Positions 9,801 through 23,950 are shown, numbered from the stretch's first letter. The stretch: 64,000 nucleotides of DNA from Nocardia sp. MH4 (GCF_019266065.1 NZ_LPNR01000107.1:62001-126000); one strand, 5' to 3'. Notes: generated by a model from the sequence alone, not told the origin. Numbers and translations: made by a program.

Positions 9801-10015
9801 CCGAACTGCTCAAGGTCATCGGCGGCGACAGCGCCGACTCGATCGACGCCACCATGCCGCTGGTCGCGCTCGGCCTCGACTCGTTGCAGGCCTTGGACTT
9901 CCGCAAGCGGGTCAAGGCGGAGTTGGATCGCGATCTGCCGGTCGCGGCGATTCTCGGCGGCGCGTCGCTCGACGACGTCGTGCTGCTGATGGCACAGAAC
10001 ATCAACCAGGGCTGA
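6863..10015 (+). CDS. nbtC: Nocobactin polyketide synthase NbtC: AT-KR-ACP (MbtD homologue)
   Basis: A 1,050-residue modular PKS subunit. Domains in order: a helical N-terminal linker; acyltransferase at about residues 105-410, with PGQGSQRPGMG and the active serine in GHSQGELAAG near residue 195; ketoreductase at about 690-900, with Rossmann motif GGTGQLG and the Ser-Tyr-Asn set in 'LCSSMAATLGG' and 'YAVTN'; ACP at the C-terminus with LGLDSLQAL near residue 1010. The ketosynthase is supplied by the preceding gene, so the pair forms one complete module that leaves a beta-hydroxy group. The start ATG 6863 has a GGAGGAG ribosome site and overlaps the preceding stop. The extender choice of the AT is not clear: its 'FPAHTS' replaces the usual HAFH/YASH signature. 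Confidence 0.92.
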   Translation: MAEYRLPDGTVPVLLSSDSIDGLRAEAAAVRDYIQTHPEATPERLADMLFRTRVARRRRALVLAPPSTTDTARTDLTAALDAIATDIDHPSVVRADTAASARRVGFVFPGQGSQRPGMGAVFYELSDAYRAVVDECAAIHAERFGHSKPLHYLLGHEGRYDDTVWEVQPALMFHMTGLAAAWQAAGVRPHATIGHSQGELAAGAVSGVMTLRDSVLAVTHRALLADRLSPRGYSMAVFGMDRESVEALMARNSGWAELAVVNSPHIIAISGERGAVVELVAVATERGQFAREIRVAFPAHTSMVAEVRTEFEGFLGDEMSAPNFAPSEIPCYGATLGEVITPDLKQEEYWYWNLRNRVRFDRAVVSAGSDGVDLMIEVAEHPVLQLALQENLSLVPNRPGLPPHDFRVLGTSLRTADGLSEFARNVAQVAVLDADYRWDALRVDDTVTLPLRDFPHTIAAPKRLWAPLEAHETPAELVVTTPKPQRLVEQWSPLQRRSLTAPRALLLVDHTGECADLATALLAAADRHGAGARVLGPADLAAGADFTLTDGAAADTVVVLLPESADDDTAAAVDALSAFYADRAWAGALTALRPGGECWLLTVGGETVLGGDPIPALFQSGVTAGFRSVGIEHPGILFRHLDLAASEPAAAQAAKIVAAVHSTGEAELALRAGKMFVKRLVLDTATETGALGTDLDHVVIVGGTGQLGLRFTDHLARTGAGRITLLSRSGETDTLAGELARLRALGSTEIVVRACDVGDVAAVAAFGAEIADRPVDLVIHAAVNYVDAELGEITAEDVRTAAGAKLRGLDNLIEAAPLAADARVLLCSSMAATLGGRGQILYAVTNRMLDVAARRLRARGIDAASLQWGLWSVAGPLDDAGFARVEEAGVFPMAPADAIEAGLALPARDGMIIAADWDFLREVLGAFGQASVLTGLESSAPVARAESSATGSADPAQAPAPAVNDAPAADSTPLDLRMRTELLKVIGGDSADSIDATMPLVALGLDSLQALDFRKRVKAELDRDLPVAAILGGASLDDVVLLMAQNINQG

Positions 10016-10029
10016 GGGGCCGAACGAAC

Positions 10030-15084
<5,055 letters not shown>

Positions 15085-15112
15085 TGAACACGCAGGGACG
15101 GAAGGACATCGC

Positions 15113-18100
15113 ATGAGTGCCCCGCAGATCGAGGACGTGCTGGCGCTGAGCCCGCTGCAGGAGGGGCTCTTCTCGCTGTCGCGGTTGGCGGGCACCGAGA
15201 TCGACCTGTACACGATGCAATTCGTGGTCGACATCGATGGCCCGCTCGACGCCGAGCTGCTGCGCCGCAGCGCGCAGGCCATGCTCGACCGGCATCCGAA
15301 CCTGCGTGCCGCGTTCTGGGACACCGATGTGCCCAAGCCGGTGCAGATCATCCCGTCCCGCGCCGAGCTGCCCTGGACCGAGCGCGACGCGCGCACCACG
15401 GAGTTCGACGCGATCGCCGAATCCGAGCGGCGCGTGCCGTTCGCGCTCAACCGGGGCCCGGCGCTGCGGGTGCTGCTGCTCGACGTCACCGACGCGCCAG
15501 AGCCGCGCAAGCGAATGATCCTCACCGCGCACCACATTCTGATGGACGGCTGGGCGGTCGCGGTGTTCTTCACCGAACTGCTCGCCGTCTACCAGGCAGG
15601 CGGCAGCCTCGACGGGCTGCCCGCCCCGCGTCCCTACCGCGACTACATCGGCTGGCTCGGCGCCCAGGATCACGACGCCGCCGCCCGCCGGTGGGCCGAG
15701 TACTTGTCGCGGGTCAGCGCACCGCTGGTGCTCGCCGACGGCACCGGCGAGCGCGGTTCCGCCGTGCCGCAGACCACGCGACTCCGCTTGTCCGCCACCG
15801 AGACCGAGCGGTTGCAGCGCTGGGCCCGCGCCAACGGCATGACGCTCAATACCGCCGTCCAGTTCGCCTGGACGCTGCTGCTCGGCCGGATCACCGATCG
15901 TCGCGATGTCGTCTACGGCACCACCATCTCCGGCCGCCCCGAGAAGCTCGCGGGTGTGGAGGGCATGGTCGGGCTGTTCATCAACACCGTCCCGGTCGTG
16001 CACCGCCTCGAGCCCGCCGAGCCGGTTGTCGCGCAATGCGCTCGCCTGCAACGGGAGTCGGCCGCCATGCGCGACATCGGCTACCTGAGCCTGTCGACGT
16101 TGCAGCGCGCGGCCGGGCACGGATCGCTGTTCGACACCCTGTTCGTCTTCGAGAACGCCCCGATCGACGACGCCATCCAGACCGTCACCGCGCCGGACGG
16201 CGCGCGGTTCCGGCCGATCGAGATGGAGAGCCTGGCCCATTACCCGCTCACCGTCGTCTCGCACCTGAGCGAGGGCGATCTGCTGGTCCTCGTCGAGGCG
16301 ATCCCGGCCCTGCTCGGCCACCTCGACCCCGCCGATCTCGGTGCTCGCCTGGTCGCGGTGCTGCGCGCGCTGCCCGGGCTCGACGCCGAGGCCACGCTCG
16401 ACGCGATCGACCTGCTCACTGTCGAGGAGCACGCCGAACTACGCTCGGCGGCAACCGATATCGCGCCCGCGCCGACCGCCACACCGTGGGAACTGTTCGC
16501 GCGCCAGGCCGCAGCGACACCCGACGCGACCGCGCTCACCACCACCTCGGGTGAGGTCTTCACCTATCGCGAGCTGCACGATCAGGCCTGCCGGCTGGCG
16601 GGGGAGTTCGCCGCTCACGGAGTGGGACCGGAAACCGTTGTCGCCCTGATGCTCCCGCGCGGCACCGCGTCGATCGTCGCCATCCTTGCGACCTTCGCCG
16701 CCGGGGCCGCCTATGTGCCGGTCGATATCTCGCTGCCGGTCGGCCGCATCGAATCCATTCTGCGTCAGTCGAACCCGGTGCTCGCCATCGCCTTCGGCAA
16801 GGATCGTGCGCTGCTCGACGGTATCGCCCACGGTTCGGCGGGAGACCGTCACCGACTCGGCGGATCGGAAGCGATCGATGCCGGGTCGCCCCGCGCCGGG
16901 AACGATTCGGCGCGGGTCGATCAGCGATCGACGGAAATCTTGCTGCTCGACGACCCCGCCGTCGTCGACCGCGTCGCCGCCCGCCCCGCGCAGGCCCCCG
17001 CGGTGCGCCGCGAGCTCGAGCACAGCGCCTACATCATCTTCACCTCCGGCTCGACCGGCGAGCCCAAGGGCGTCGTCGGCACCAATGCCGCCCTGGCCGG
17101 GTACTTCGCCGATCACCTGGAGCGCTTCTACCGCCCCGCGATGGCGAAGCTCGGCCGCCCGCTGCGGATCGCGCACGCCTGGTCGCTCGGGTTCGACGCG
17201 TCCTGGCAGCCGATGGTCGGTTTCTTCGCCGGTCAGGCGCTGCACCTGTTCGACGCCGAGGAAATGCGCGACGCGCACCAGATCGTCTCCGGCATGGCCG
17301 AATTCGGCATCGACATGATCGACACCACCCCGTCCATGCTGGCGCAGCTGGCGGCGGCGGGCCTGCTCGACCGGGAGCTGCCGGTGCTCGCACTCGGCGG
17401 CGAGGCGATCGACACCGCCCTGTGGGCTCGCCTGCGCGCGCTGCCCGGCACGGCCGTCTACAACTGCTACGGCCCCACCGAGACCACCGTCGAAGCAGTC
17501 GTCGCCCCGGTCGCCACTTCGGAGATCCCGACCATCGGCACCGCCAACGGCGGCATGGCCGGATACGTCCTGGACTCGCGGCTGCGCCCGGTGCCGCCCG
17601 GCATCGTCGGCGAGCTCTACCTCTCGGGCGTGCAGCTGGCCCGTGGCTACCTCGGCAAGCCCGCCATCACCGCCGACCGCTTCTGCGCCGACCCGCACCG
17701 GCCCGGTCAGCGGATGTACCGCACCGGCGACCTCGTGCGCAGGCTGCCGGGCGGCCGCTTCGGCTACCTGGGCCGCGCCGACGCGCAGGTCAAGGTGCGC
17801 GGCTACCGCATCGAGGTCGGCGAGATCGAGACCGCCCTGCGCCGCTCCGCCGACATCGACACCGCCGCGGTGACCGTGGTGCGGCGCGCCGGTGGCGCCT
17901 CGCTGGTCGGCTTCGTCGTCGGCAAGGCGGGACGCGCGGTGGTCGTCAGCCGGGTGCGCGCCGACCTGGCCCAGCGCCTGCCCGCGTACATGATTCCCGC
18001 GCGGATCGTCGTCCTCGAGCAGCTGCCGGTGAACGTCAACGGCAAGCTCGACGGGCACGCCCTGCACGAACTCGCCGAGCGGACCCTCTCGGCCGCCGAC

Positions 18101-19813
18101 GGCAACGCCGCCGCCGAGACCCCCACCGAGATCGCGCTCAGCGAGGTCTTCGCCGAACTGTTCGACGGCCGCGCCCCCGGCGTCGACGCCGACTTCTACG
18201 AGCTCGGCGTCGACAGCATCGTCGCGATCTCCCTGGTCAACAAGGCCCGGCGCCGCGGCATCGCGCTCAATCCCCGAATGGTGCTGGCCTGCCCCACCAT
18301 TCGCGAACTCGCCGCCGCGGCCGACGACGGCCCGGCCGTGGCCGCCCAGTCCGGCGCCGACGCCTACGGGGTGGTTCCGCCGCTGCCGGTGGTGTCGTGG
18401 ATGTACGAGTACGGCAACTACCGCCGCTTCACCCAGAGCGCCTTGCTGCGCCTGCCCGCCGAAATCGACCGCGCCGGACTGGAAGCCACGCTGCAAGCCC
18501 TGCTCGACGCGCACGACACCCTGCGCGCCGTGCTCACCGACACTCCCGACGGACCACGCATGGTCACCAGGGCGCCCGGTGCGGTGCGGGCCGCCGATGT
18601 CGTCATCGAGGCGCCGCGCGGCCTCACCGGTGCCGAACTCGACTCGGCCATCACCGAATTCGCGCGCACAGCCAACGACGCCATCGACCCGCGCGCGGGC
18701 GACATGGTCCGGGCGGTGTGGTTCGCGGGGACGAGGAGCGCCGCGGATGCCGCCGGTGCGGATGCCGCGGCGGCGGTCGGCGGCACTACCTCGGGTGTGG
18801 CCGGGACCGACGGTGACGTCCTGCTACTGGCGATCCATCACCTCGCCGTGGACGTCGTCTCCTGGCACATCATGATCGACGGCCTGGCCGCCGCGTGGCA
18901 GCAGGTCCAGTCCGGGGTGACGCCGAAGATGCTGCCCGAGTTCACCTCCTACCGGCAGTGGTCCGAAGCCCTGTGGCAGCGCGCCGCCGAACCGGAAGTG
19001 CTGGCCCAGCGCGACTATTGGGCCGCCCAGGTCGCCGCGCCCGACGCCGCGCTGGGCGCGCGAGTGCCCGCCCCGGCCACCGACACCTGGTCCACTCTGC
19101 GCGTCAGCACGGTCGCGACCCCGGTCGCCCTGACCGAACGTCTGCTGGCCCGCGCGGGCAAGGACGAGGGTGTCCGTGAGCTGCTGCTCACCGCCCTCAC
19201 CATGACCATGGCATCGGTGCACGCCGACAACGGAAACGACCCCGCCGCAGGCGCTTTGATCGCGCTGGAGGGTCACGGTCGCGCCGACGCCGAACTCGGC
19301 ACCGACACCGCCAACACCCTCGGCTGGTTCACCAGCGTGTTCCCCGTGCGCCTCGGTGTCGGCGAGCACGCGGTGGATGTCGCCCGCGCGCAAGCGGATC
19401 CGGCCGCCACCCGCGCTCTGCTGGACAGCGTCGCGACACATCTGCGCGAGATCCCCCACCAGGGCCTCGATTACGGCCTGCTCCGCTATGTCGACCGCGT
19501 TCCCGACCTCCGCGGCGCGGCCGAACCCCAGGTCGAGTTCAACTACCTGGGCCGCATCGACCTCTCCGGCACCGAGGGCAACCCCTGGTCGCTGCTGGTC
19601 GGCGCCCACGACGCGGCCCTGCCGCTCGACCCCGAACCCGACCTGCCGCTGCGGTACGCGGTCGACGTCATCGCCGGCATCGGCACCACCCCTGACGGCC
19701 CCGCCCTGACCACCAACTTCCGCTGGAGCACGGCCCTGTTCACCGAAGCCCAGGCGGCACGCTTCGCCGACCTCTGGACCGAGGCGATCGCCGCTCTGGC
19801 CGACGCCATCTGA
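15113..19813 (+). CDS. nbtE: Terminal nonribosomal peptide synthetase NbtE: C-A-PCP plus E-like C domain (MbtF-like)
   Basis: A 1,566-residue synthetase expected to add the last lysine-derived unit. Domains: condensation (HHILMDGW motif near 141); adenylation (FTSGSTGEPKG near 645, YNCYGPTET near 785); carrier protein (FYELGVDSIVA near 1030). The C-terminal condensation-family domain has HHLAVDVVSWH near 1245 and VEFNYLGRID near 1475, both typical of epimerisation-type domains. There is no thioesterase domain, consistent with release by cyclisation of hydroxylysine to a lactam as in mycobactins. A run of roughly 50 extra residues lies between the early A-domain motifs (about 16,830-17,010) and looks like a loop insertion. 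ATG 15113 has GGAAGG upstream. The gene ends at a strong hairpin. Confidence 0.88.
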   Translation: MSAPQIEDVLALSPLQEGLFSLSRLAGTEIDLYTMQFVVDIDGPLDAELLRRSAQAMLDRHPNLRAAFWDTDVPKPVQIIPSRAELPWTERDARTTEFDAIAESERRVPFALNRGPALRVLLLDVTDAPEPRKRMILTAHHILMDGWAVAVFFTELLAVYQAGGSLDGLPAPRPYRDYIGWLGAQDHDAAARRWAEYLSRVSAPLVLADGTGERGSAVPQTTRLRLSATETERLQRWARANGMTLNTAVQFAWTLLLGRITDRRDVVYGTTISGRPEKLAGVEGMVGLFINTVPVVHRLEPAEPVVAQCARLQRESAAMRDIGYLSLSTLQRAAGHGSLFDTLFVFENAPIDDAIQTVTAPDGARFRPIEMESLAHYPLTVVSHLSEGDLLVLVEAIPALLGHLDPADLGARLVAVLRALPGLDAEATLDAIDLLTVEEHAELRSAATDIAPAPTATPWELFARQAAATPDATALTTTSGEVFTYRELHDQACRLAGEFAAHGVGPETVVALMLPRGTASIVAILATFAAGAAYVPVDISLPVGRIESILRQSNPVLAIAFGKDRALLDGIAHGSAGDRHRLGGSEAIDAGSPRAGNDSARVDQRSTEILLLDDPAVVDRVAARPAQAPAVRRELEHSAYIIFTSGSTGEPKGVVGTNAALAGYFADHLERFYRPAMAKLGRPLRIAHAWSLGFDASWQPMVGFFAGQALHLFDAEEMRDAHQIVSGMAEFGIDMIDTTPSMLAQLAAAGLLDRELPVLALGGEAIDTALWARLRALPGTAVYNCYGPTETTVEAVVAPVATSEIPTIGTANGGMAGYVLDSRLRPVPPGIVGELYLSGVQLARGYLGKPAITADRFCADPHRPGQRMYRTGDLVRRLPGGRFGYLGRADAQVKVRGYRIEVGEIETALRRSADIDTAAVTVVRRAGGASLVGFVVGKAGRAVVVSRVRADLAQRLPAYMIPARIVVLEQLPVNVNGKLDGHALHELAERTLSAADGNAAAETPTEIALSEVFAELFDGRAPGVDADFYELGVDSIVAISLVNKARRRGIALNPRMVLACPTIRELAAAADDGPAVAAQSGADAYGVVPPLPVVSWMYEYGNYRRFTQSALLRLPAEIDRAGLEATLQALLDAHDTLRAVLTDTPDGPRMVTRAPGAVRAADVVIEAPRGLTGAELDSAITEFARTANDAIDPRAGDMVRAVWFAGTRSAADAAGADAAAAVGGTTSGVAGTDGDVLLLAIHHLAVDVVSWHIMIDGLAAAWQQVQSGVTPKMLPEFTSYRQWSEALWQRAAEPEVLAQRDYWAAQVAAPDAALGARVPAPATDTWSTLRVSTVATPVALTERLLARAGKDEGVRELLLTALTMTMASVHADNGNDPAAGALIALEGHGRADAELGTDTANTLGWFTSVFPVRLGVGEHAVDVARAQADPAATRALLDSVATHLREIPHQGLDYGLLRYVDRVPDLRGAAEPQVEFNYLGRIDLSGTEGNPWSLLVGAHDAALPLDPEPDLPLRYAVDVIAGIGTTPDGPALTTNFRWSTALFTEAQAARFADLWTEAIAALADAI

Positions 19814-19823
19814 CGCGAGACAC

Positions 19824-19861
19824 CGGCGAAAGCGGGCAGCCCCGGCTGCCCGCTTTCGCCG
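19824..19861 (+). terminator. Intrinsic terminator of the nbt operon
   Basis: A perfect 18-bp hairpin (left arm 19824-19841, right arm 19844-19861) has a 2-nt loop and lies 10 bp after the NRPS stop codon, followed by GTTTCC. It probably ends the 15-kb biosynthetic transcript. Confidence 0.8.
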
Positions 19862-19929
19862 TTTCCGGTGGTTAGGCTGGCGGACGGAGCATCACGTTCT
19901 TCACCGACACCCTTCGGAAGGAAGCCAAG

Positions 19930-20262
19930 ATGAGCCCCACCATCGGCGCCGTAGTCATCCCCGTCACCGACCTGGAATCGGCCAAGAAGGTCTACACCGC
20001 CCTCTACGGCACTCCCCACACCGACGAGCCCTACTACGTGGGCTACAACGTCGACGGCTTCGAAATCAGCCTCAACCCCCAGGGCGACGCAGGCGCGGGC
20101 CCCATCGCCTTCACCGACGTCGAGAACGTCGACGCCACCCGCACCGCCCTGCTCGCCACGGGCGCCACCGAACACTCCGCACCCCGGGAAGTAGCCCCCG
20201 GCCTGCGCGTCTGCGTGCTCACCGATCCCGACGGCAACCCCTTCGGCCTCCGCGGGAAGTAG
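19930..20262 (+). CDS. VOC family (glyoxalase/bleomycin-resistance-like) protein
   Basis: A 110-residue single-domain protein of the vicinal-oxygen-chelate superfamily. It has a beta-alpha-beta-beta-beta pattern, starting 'IGAVVIPVTDLESAKKVYTALYG' (split in the family as strand then helix) and ending 'VLTDPDGNPFGL', a classic VOC C-terminal strand with the second metal or substrate ligand region. Relatives are small lyases, dioxygenases or binding proteins; the substrate cannot be predicted. ATG 19930 is preceded by GGAAGGAA. It stands alone after the nbt terminator and converges on a minus-strand gene. Confidence 0.8.
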   Translation: MSPTIGAVVIPVTDLESAKKVYTALYGTPHTDEPYYVGYNVDGFEISLNPQGDAGAGPIAFTDVENVDATRTALLATGATEHSAPREVAPGLRVCVLTDPDGNPFGLRGK

Positions 20263-20359
20263 ACATCCCGGCCGGGCGTCCCCCTCCGGGGCCGGGCCGC
20301 GATGGCGTCGATCAGGTCGGAGGTATCAGCGATGACAATGCAGTGGCGCTTGTCTCGAA

Positions 20360-20593
20360 CTACGACTGCTGCGAGCCGACCTTCAGCCATGTTCCGGAGG
20401 TCCGGTGCCCGTGGATCGCCGTTCCGGCGACGCGCGCGGCCGGCCCGCCCCTCTCGCCGTCCGGCGTGCTGACGGCGTAGTCGGCGGTTCTGATCACGAC
20501 CGTCCGGTCGAACACGTGGTCCACCCCGGCGTATTCGTAGACCACGTGGTCGTCCGCCTCCGAACGCAGCCGGAAGACCAGGTAGATCGCCAT
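20360..20593 (-). CDS. Small protein at the end of the type VII locus, unknown function
   Basis: A 77-residue protein with no recognised domain. It reads as a compact beta-rich polypeptide ('AIYLVFRLRSEADDHVVYEYAG' in its first third) without a signal peptide. The frame extends upstream inside espG, but ATG 20593 follows the espG stop by 2 bp, so translational coupling is likely. Its position as the last gene of the minus-strand run suggests a minor accessory or immunity role; this is inference only. Confidence 0.55.
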   Translation of the reverse strand: MAIYLVFRLRSEADDHVVYEYAGVDHVFDRTVVIRTADYAVSTPDGERGGPAARVAGTAIHGHRTSGTWLKVGSQQS

Positions 20594-20595
20594 CG

Positions 20596-21411
20596 TCAGC
20601 GCCGACCGGACCGTCGGTCGGCGCAGATCGCGATCTGCCGGGCGAGCCGGTGGGTCAGTTCGGCGGGTGGGCCGGGGATGACGGTGAACTCGTCGGGGCC
20701 CTGGTGCTGCAGCAGGTATCGGCCGTCGTCGGGGTAGTCCAGCCAGAGGAAAGCCTTGCCGTCGCCGGTGGGTCGAGCGTCGACCTGGTAGCCCGGGTAG
20801 ACGGTGATCTCGCCGGTCCCGATCCGGGCCCGGCGGAAGAAGCGCTGCGTCTGCTCGACGGTGGACAGGCGGGTCGGATGCCTGGCGTAGGTGGCCGCGT
20901 CGAGATCGCTGCGGCGCCCCTCGAAGCGGGGCGTGGTCCCGCCCGGCACGCGCGGCAGCGCCGCGACGATCTCGGCGGCCAGGTCGGCCAGCGGCACGAT
21001 GCTCAGCGTGAGATCGCCACCTTCGTCCCGGGTCGGCCCGTGCGCCTGCACCGCCAAGGCCGCGTGATCCTCGATGATCCCCGCGTAGGCCCGCACGACC
21101 TCGGTCTGACCGGGCCCGCACAGGCCCTCGATCTCGACCCGCACCTCCGGCTCGAGCAGCGCGCCGAACACCTTGTGCAGCCGCTGGTCGTAGACCTGCT
21201 GCAGCCGCAGCCCGGCCGCCCGACGCCGCTCGGCATGGATCTCGATCGTCTCCGCGAACTCGGGGCGAAAGGTCAGCGGATACGGCAGCCGGTCCCGCCC
21301 GTGCCCCTCGACGCCGATGGCGAACGCGTGCGCGTCGAGCCGCCAGCGGCCCAGCGGCACCTGCTCGCCCCGCGTCGGTTCCCTGTCCTCCAAGGCTTGC
21401 TCCCAGCTCAC
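20596..21411 (-). CDS. ESX secretion-associated protein EspG (PPE chaperone family)
   Basis: This 271-residue protein fits the EspG family, cytoplasmic chaperones that bind the tip of PPE-type substrates and deliver them to an ESX secretion system. Visible family traits are length, a predicted alpha/beta fold with repeated strands, and the late 'FLWLDYPDDGRYLLQHQG' region, where another EspG in this window (53,044-53,838) has 'WRDLPDDGRYVIGL'. It overlaps the PPE-like gene upstream by 4 bp (ATGA) and is translationally coupled to it, matching the usual substrate-chaperone pairing. No EccB/C/D/E or mycosin gene is in the window, so the secretion machine must lie elsewhere. Confidence 0.8.
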   Translation of the reverse strand: MSWEQALEDREPTRGEQVPLGRWRLDAHAFAIGVEGHGRDRLPYPLTFRPEFAETIEIHAERRRAAGLRLQQVYDQRLHKVFGALLEPEVRVEIEGLCGPGQTEVVRAYAGIIEDHAALAVQAHGPTRDEGGDLTLSIVPLADLAAEIVAALPRVPGGTTPRFEGRRSDLDAATYARHPTRLSTVEQTQRFFRRARIGTGEITVYPGYQVDARPTGDGKAFLWLDYPDDGRYLLQHQGPDEFTVIPGPPAELTHRLARQIAICADRRSGRR

Positions 21412-22772
21412 GCGCCGATCACTCCACCCGGCGGCAGAGTCGGCGGCAACTGGCCGATGAGCTCGCTCTCCCGATCCTGAATGAGGTAATCGGGGCTGGT
21501 GTGCTCGTTCTCGTCGTCCTTGCCGTTGCCACCACGCCCGCCGCCCATCATGCCGGGCATGCCGCTCATACCCCGCGCACCGGCGGTACCCGCCGTCGCC
21601 GCGCGAGCGCCGGAGGCCGCGCCACCTGGCGTGCCTGACACACTGCGCCCCGCACCGGGCACGCCCGCGCCGGTGGACACACCGGATCCGGGCGATCCTC
21701 CGCCGGGCGAGCCGCCGGTCTTGGTGTCACCGGGGGTCGTCGGCTGCCCGGTTCCCGGCGTCGTCGTGGCGGGCGTGGTCGCCGACGGATCGGTGCTGCT
21801 GGGCGAGGTCGAGTCGTCGTCACTGCTGTCGTCGGTGCCGTCGTCGTTCTGATCGTCACCGGTATCGGTCGTCTGCGGCGAGGTCGTCCCGGGATTCTCC
21901 TGCGTCCCAGCGGGATCGGTTCCCGGCGTGGTGCCGTTGTTGTTGGTGGTCCCGTTGGTGGTCCCGTCGTTGCCGTTGCGGGTCCTGGGATCGCCGTCGC
22001 CGGGATTCTCGGTGTTGTTCTGCGGCAGCGGAAGAACCGGCGTCTTGCTGTCGACGATGACCGAACCCGGCTGATACGTGCCGATCATGAAGAGCCGGGC
22101 GTCCTCCTCCGCCTCGGTGGCGCGATGCTTCGCCGCCTTGACCACGCCATTGCCCGGGATGTGACTGATGAACTCGTCGAAGCCGGAAATATCGTCCGGC
22201 TTCGGAATCGCGATCTTCGACTGCCCCAGCAGACCCTGCATGTGGTCGATCCCGTTGGCGACCATCTGGAACGCGGTCGGCAACTTCGTCGCGTCGGTGG
22301 TGTAGCTCTTCACCGCCTCGATCGCCGCGTTCCCCGATTGCCCCGACCACTTCTCCGACAGCACCCGCTCGAAACTGTTGCGGTAGTTGGTCACCGCGGT
22401 CTCGGTCCCGGTCGTGAGCCGCCGCCAACCGTCCGCGCCGGCATTGACCGCCGTCGCGTCGACACCCGAACTACCGTCCTCGCCGTTGAGCGCCTGCCAG
22501 ATCTGCTGGTGTGACCAGGTGCTGAACGGTTCGGGCGAGGTGATCGCCGCCTTGTCCATCGTCAGACCGGAATTGGCACTCAGCCGCGACCATTCGTCAC
22601 TGATGATGGCCCGGTCGCCCTCCCACGCTTCCCGGCCCTGCTGATCGAGCCGGCTGAACTCATCGGCCCGGTCGTAGTTGTCCATCACCTTGAAAGCGCC
22701 GAGCGTGCCCACATGGCCGAGGAACTCACCGAACGCGCCGACGCCATTGGTGAGGCCACTCCAGAACCCCAT
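21408..22772 (-). CDS. PPE-like/WXG-type type VII substrate with disordered Thr/Pro/Gly/Asp tail
   Basis: A 454-residue protein. The first 240 residues are alpha-helical with a W-x-G turn ('EKWSGQSGNAA'), the hallmark of the WXG100/PPE helical hairpin. Residues from about 290 on are low-complexity Thr, Gly, Asp, Asn and Pro, ending in a Gly-Met-rich stretch and a short ordered end. Such proteins are secreted by ESX systems. The frame opens upstream, but ATG 22772 overlaps the preceding stop as TGATG and marks the native start. The EspG gene follows at once, as for PPE proteins. No enzymatic domain is seen. Confidence 0.72.
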   Translation of the reverse strand: MGFWSGLTNGVGAFGEFLGHVGTLGAFKVMDNYDRADEFSRLDQQGREAWEGDRAIISDEWSRLSANSGLTMDKAAITSPEPFSTWSHQQIWQALNGEDGSSGVDATAVNAGADGWRRLTTGTETAVTNYRNSFERVLSEKWSGQSGNAAIEAVKSYTTDATKLPTAFQMVANGIDHMQGLLGQSKIAIPKPDDISGFDEFISHIPGNGVVKAAKHRATEAEEDARLFMIGTYQPGSVIVDSKTPVLPLPQNNTENPGDGDPRTRNGNDGTTNGTTNNNGTTPGTDPAGTQENPGTTSPQTTDTGDDQNDDGTDDSSDDDSTSPSSTDPSATTPATTTPGTGQPTTPGDTKTGGSPGGGSPGSGVSTGAGVPGAGRSVSGTPGGAASGARAATAGTAGARGMSGMPGMMGGGRGGNGKDDENEHTSPDYLIQDRESELIGQLPPTLPPGGVIGA

Positions 22773-23146
22773 CAGAGACCAGCCCCCGTCGCGCCCAGCG
22801 CGCCTGCGGTCTGCTGGTCGACGGCCTGCAGTTTGCCGATGGCGGCGAGGAAGGTGTCGCGTTGATCGCGGGCGATGGCGATGTGCTCGTCCAGGCGTTT
22901 GACCGCCGAGTTTTCGGCCGAGGCTTTGCCTTCGAGCTTTTCTCGGATGGCAGTGGCGGAGGGGAGATCGCCCCATCCGTTCAGTCGAGCGAGACCGGTC
23001 GCGTTGCTCCTCTGGTCCTCCAAATCGAGGATGTACTGATTTATGACGTCGGCGATCGCCTGTCCGAGGCCGTCCTCGATCTTGAACTCACCATTGATCG
23101 CTTGCGCCTTCATATCGCGCCAGTAGCCCGCATGGTCCTGAGTCAT
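22772..23146 (-). CDS. Small helical type VII-associated protein (WXG100-like partner)
   Basis: A 124-residue, mostly alpha-helical protein with a WGD turn between helices ('LNGWGDLPSATAIREKL'), resembling the helix-turn-helix of WXG100/PE-type secretion partners. Start ATG 23146 has a GGGGAA ribosome site. Its stop overlaps the start of the PPE-like gene, so the two are probably made in step and may heterodimerise. The partner role is inferred from size, helicity and gene order. Confidence 0.65.
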   Translation of the reverse strand: MTQDHAGYWRDMKAQAINGEFKIEDGLGQAIADVINQYILDLEDQRSNATGLARLNGWGDLPSATAIREKLEGKASAENSAVKRLDEHIAIARDQRDTFLAAIGKLQAVDQQTAGALGATGAGL

Positions 23147-23157
23147 GGCCGTTCCCC

Positions 23158-23712
23158 TTACTTCGGCAGGTGCGGTTCGAGCAGCGCACCGTACTTCTCC
23201 GACATCTCGCAGGCATCGCCGATGCGCGGACCCTCTTTGCTCAACCACGACGTCCGAATCTCGAACATTCCCTGTTCAGCTTCGAAGGACACGTAGCAGG
23301 AGTCCGGGTCACTCGTCTCCTGCGAAACCAGGCCGGGTCGGCCATTGACGGTGGTATCGCGCAACACGACAGCACCGTCCTTCTTTCGCGCATCGCTGAG
23401 TGTGTGGCTCGTCGAGAACACTCCAACCATCCTGCGACCTGACCCGAATCGGTCGTCGAGGGGCTTCCAGCTGCACACCCGCCAGGACGATTCGCCACTC
23501 GGTGGATCAGTGAGAACATTCTTGGTGGCCGGGTCCAACCCAGCACTCCGCAACGCCTCATCCGACAGCGCCCCCCGACACGGGTTGAACACCTCGGTCG
23601 CCCCCGCCTTCGTAGGCGCGCCGGCCCCCTGCTCGGTATCCCCACACCCAGCAAGCACCGCCACACCGGCCAGCCCACAGACCATGGCCCGTATCACCAC
23701 AACGCCTCGCAC
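23158..23712 (-). CDS. DUF3558-type lipoprotein
   Basis: A 184-residue secreted lipoprotein. The N-terminus is a signal peptide ending in the lipobox LAGC with Cys23 as the lipidated residue. The mature part has the DUF3558 pattern: an early 'FNPC..ALSDEALRSAGLDP' segment, 'CSWKP' in the middle, and two more cysteines late (SCYVSF, GDAC) that could pair as disulfides. DUF3558 lipoproteins are common in mycolic-acid actinomycetes, often near ESX genes; their role is unknown. It is 11 bp upstream of the WXG-like gene in the same direction. Confidence 0.78.
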   Translation of the reverse strand: MRGVVVIRAMVCGLAGVAVLAGCGDTEQGAGAPTKAGATEVFNPCRGALSDEALRSAGLDPATKNVLTDPPSGESSWRVCSWKPLDDRFGSGRRMVGVFSTSHTLSDARKKDGAVVLRDTTVNGRPGLVSQETSDPDSCYVSFEAEQGMFEIRTSWLSKEGPRIGDACEMSEKYGALLEPHLPK

Positions 23713-23950
23713 AGCTCTCCTACCTGGTCAGATGCGACAGTTCCCCGCCACTACATCCTTAGACGCACCCAACCCCCGACCGGTTCCATCCCCGCCTGCG
23801 GCCGTCCGCCATCCCCGACGACCTTACGGATACCCACCCGACCCGAACACAACCTCCTCGGTCTCCGAGGCACGCCGGATCACCGGGGAGATCCCCACGG
23901 TGGACCTTCGTCCTCGCGCTTCGCCGACCACAGTTACCTGCGGTATGTGC

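Noticed and set aside
9340..10029. Upstream part of the open frame leading into nbtD
   Set aside because: It overlaps the KR-ACP coding region of the PKS and is Arg/Gly-rich; the C domain and a proper start lie at 10,030.
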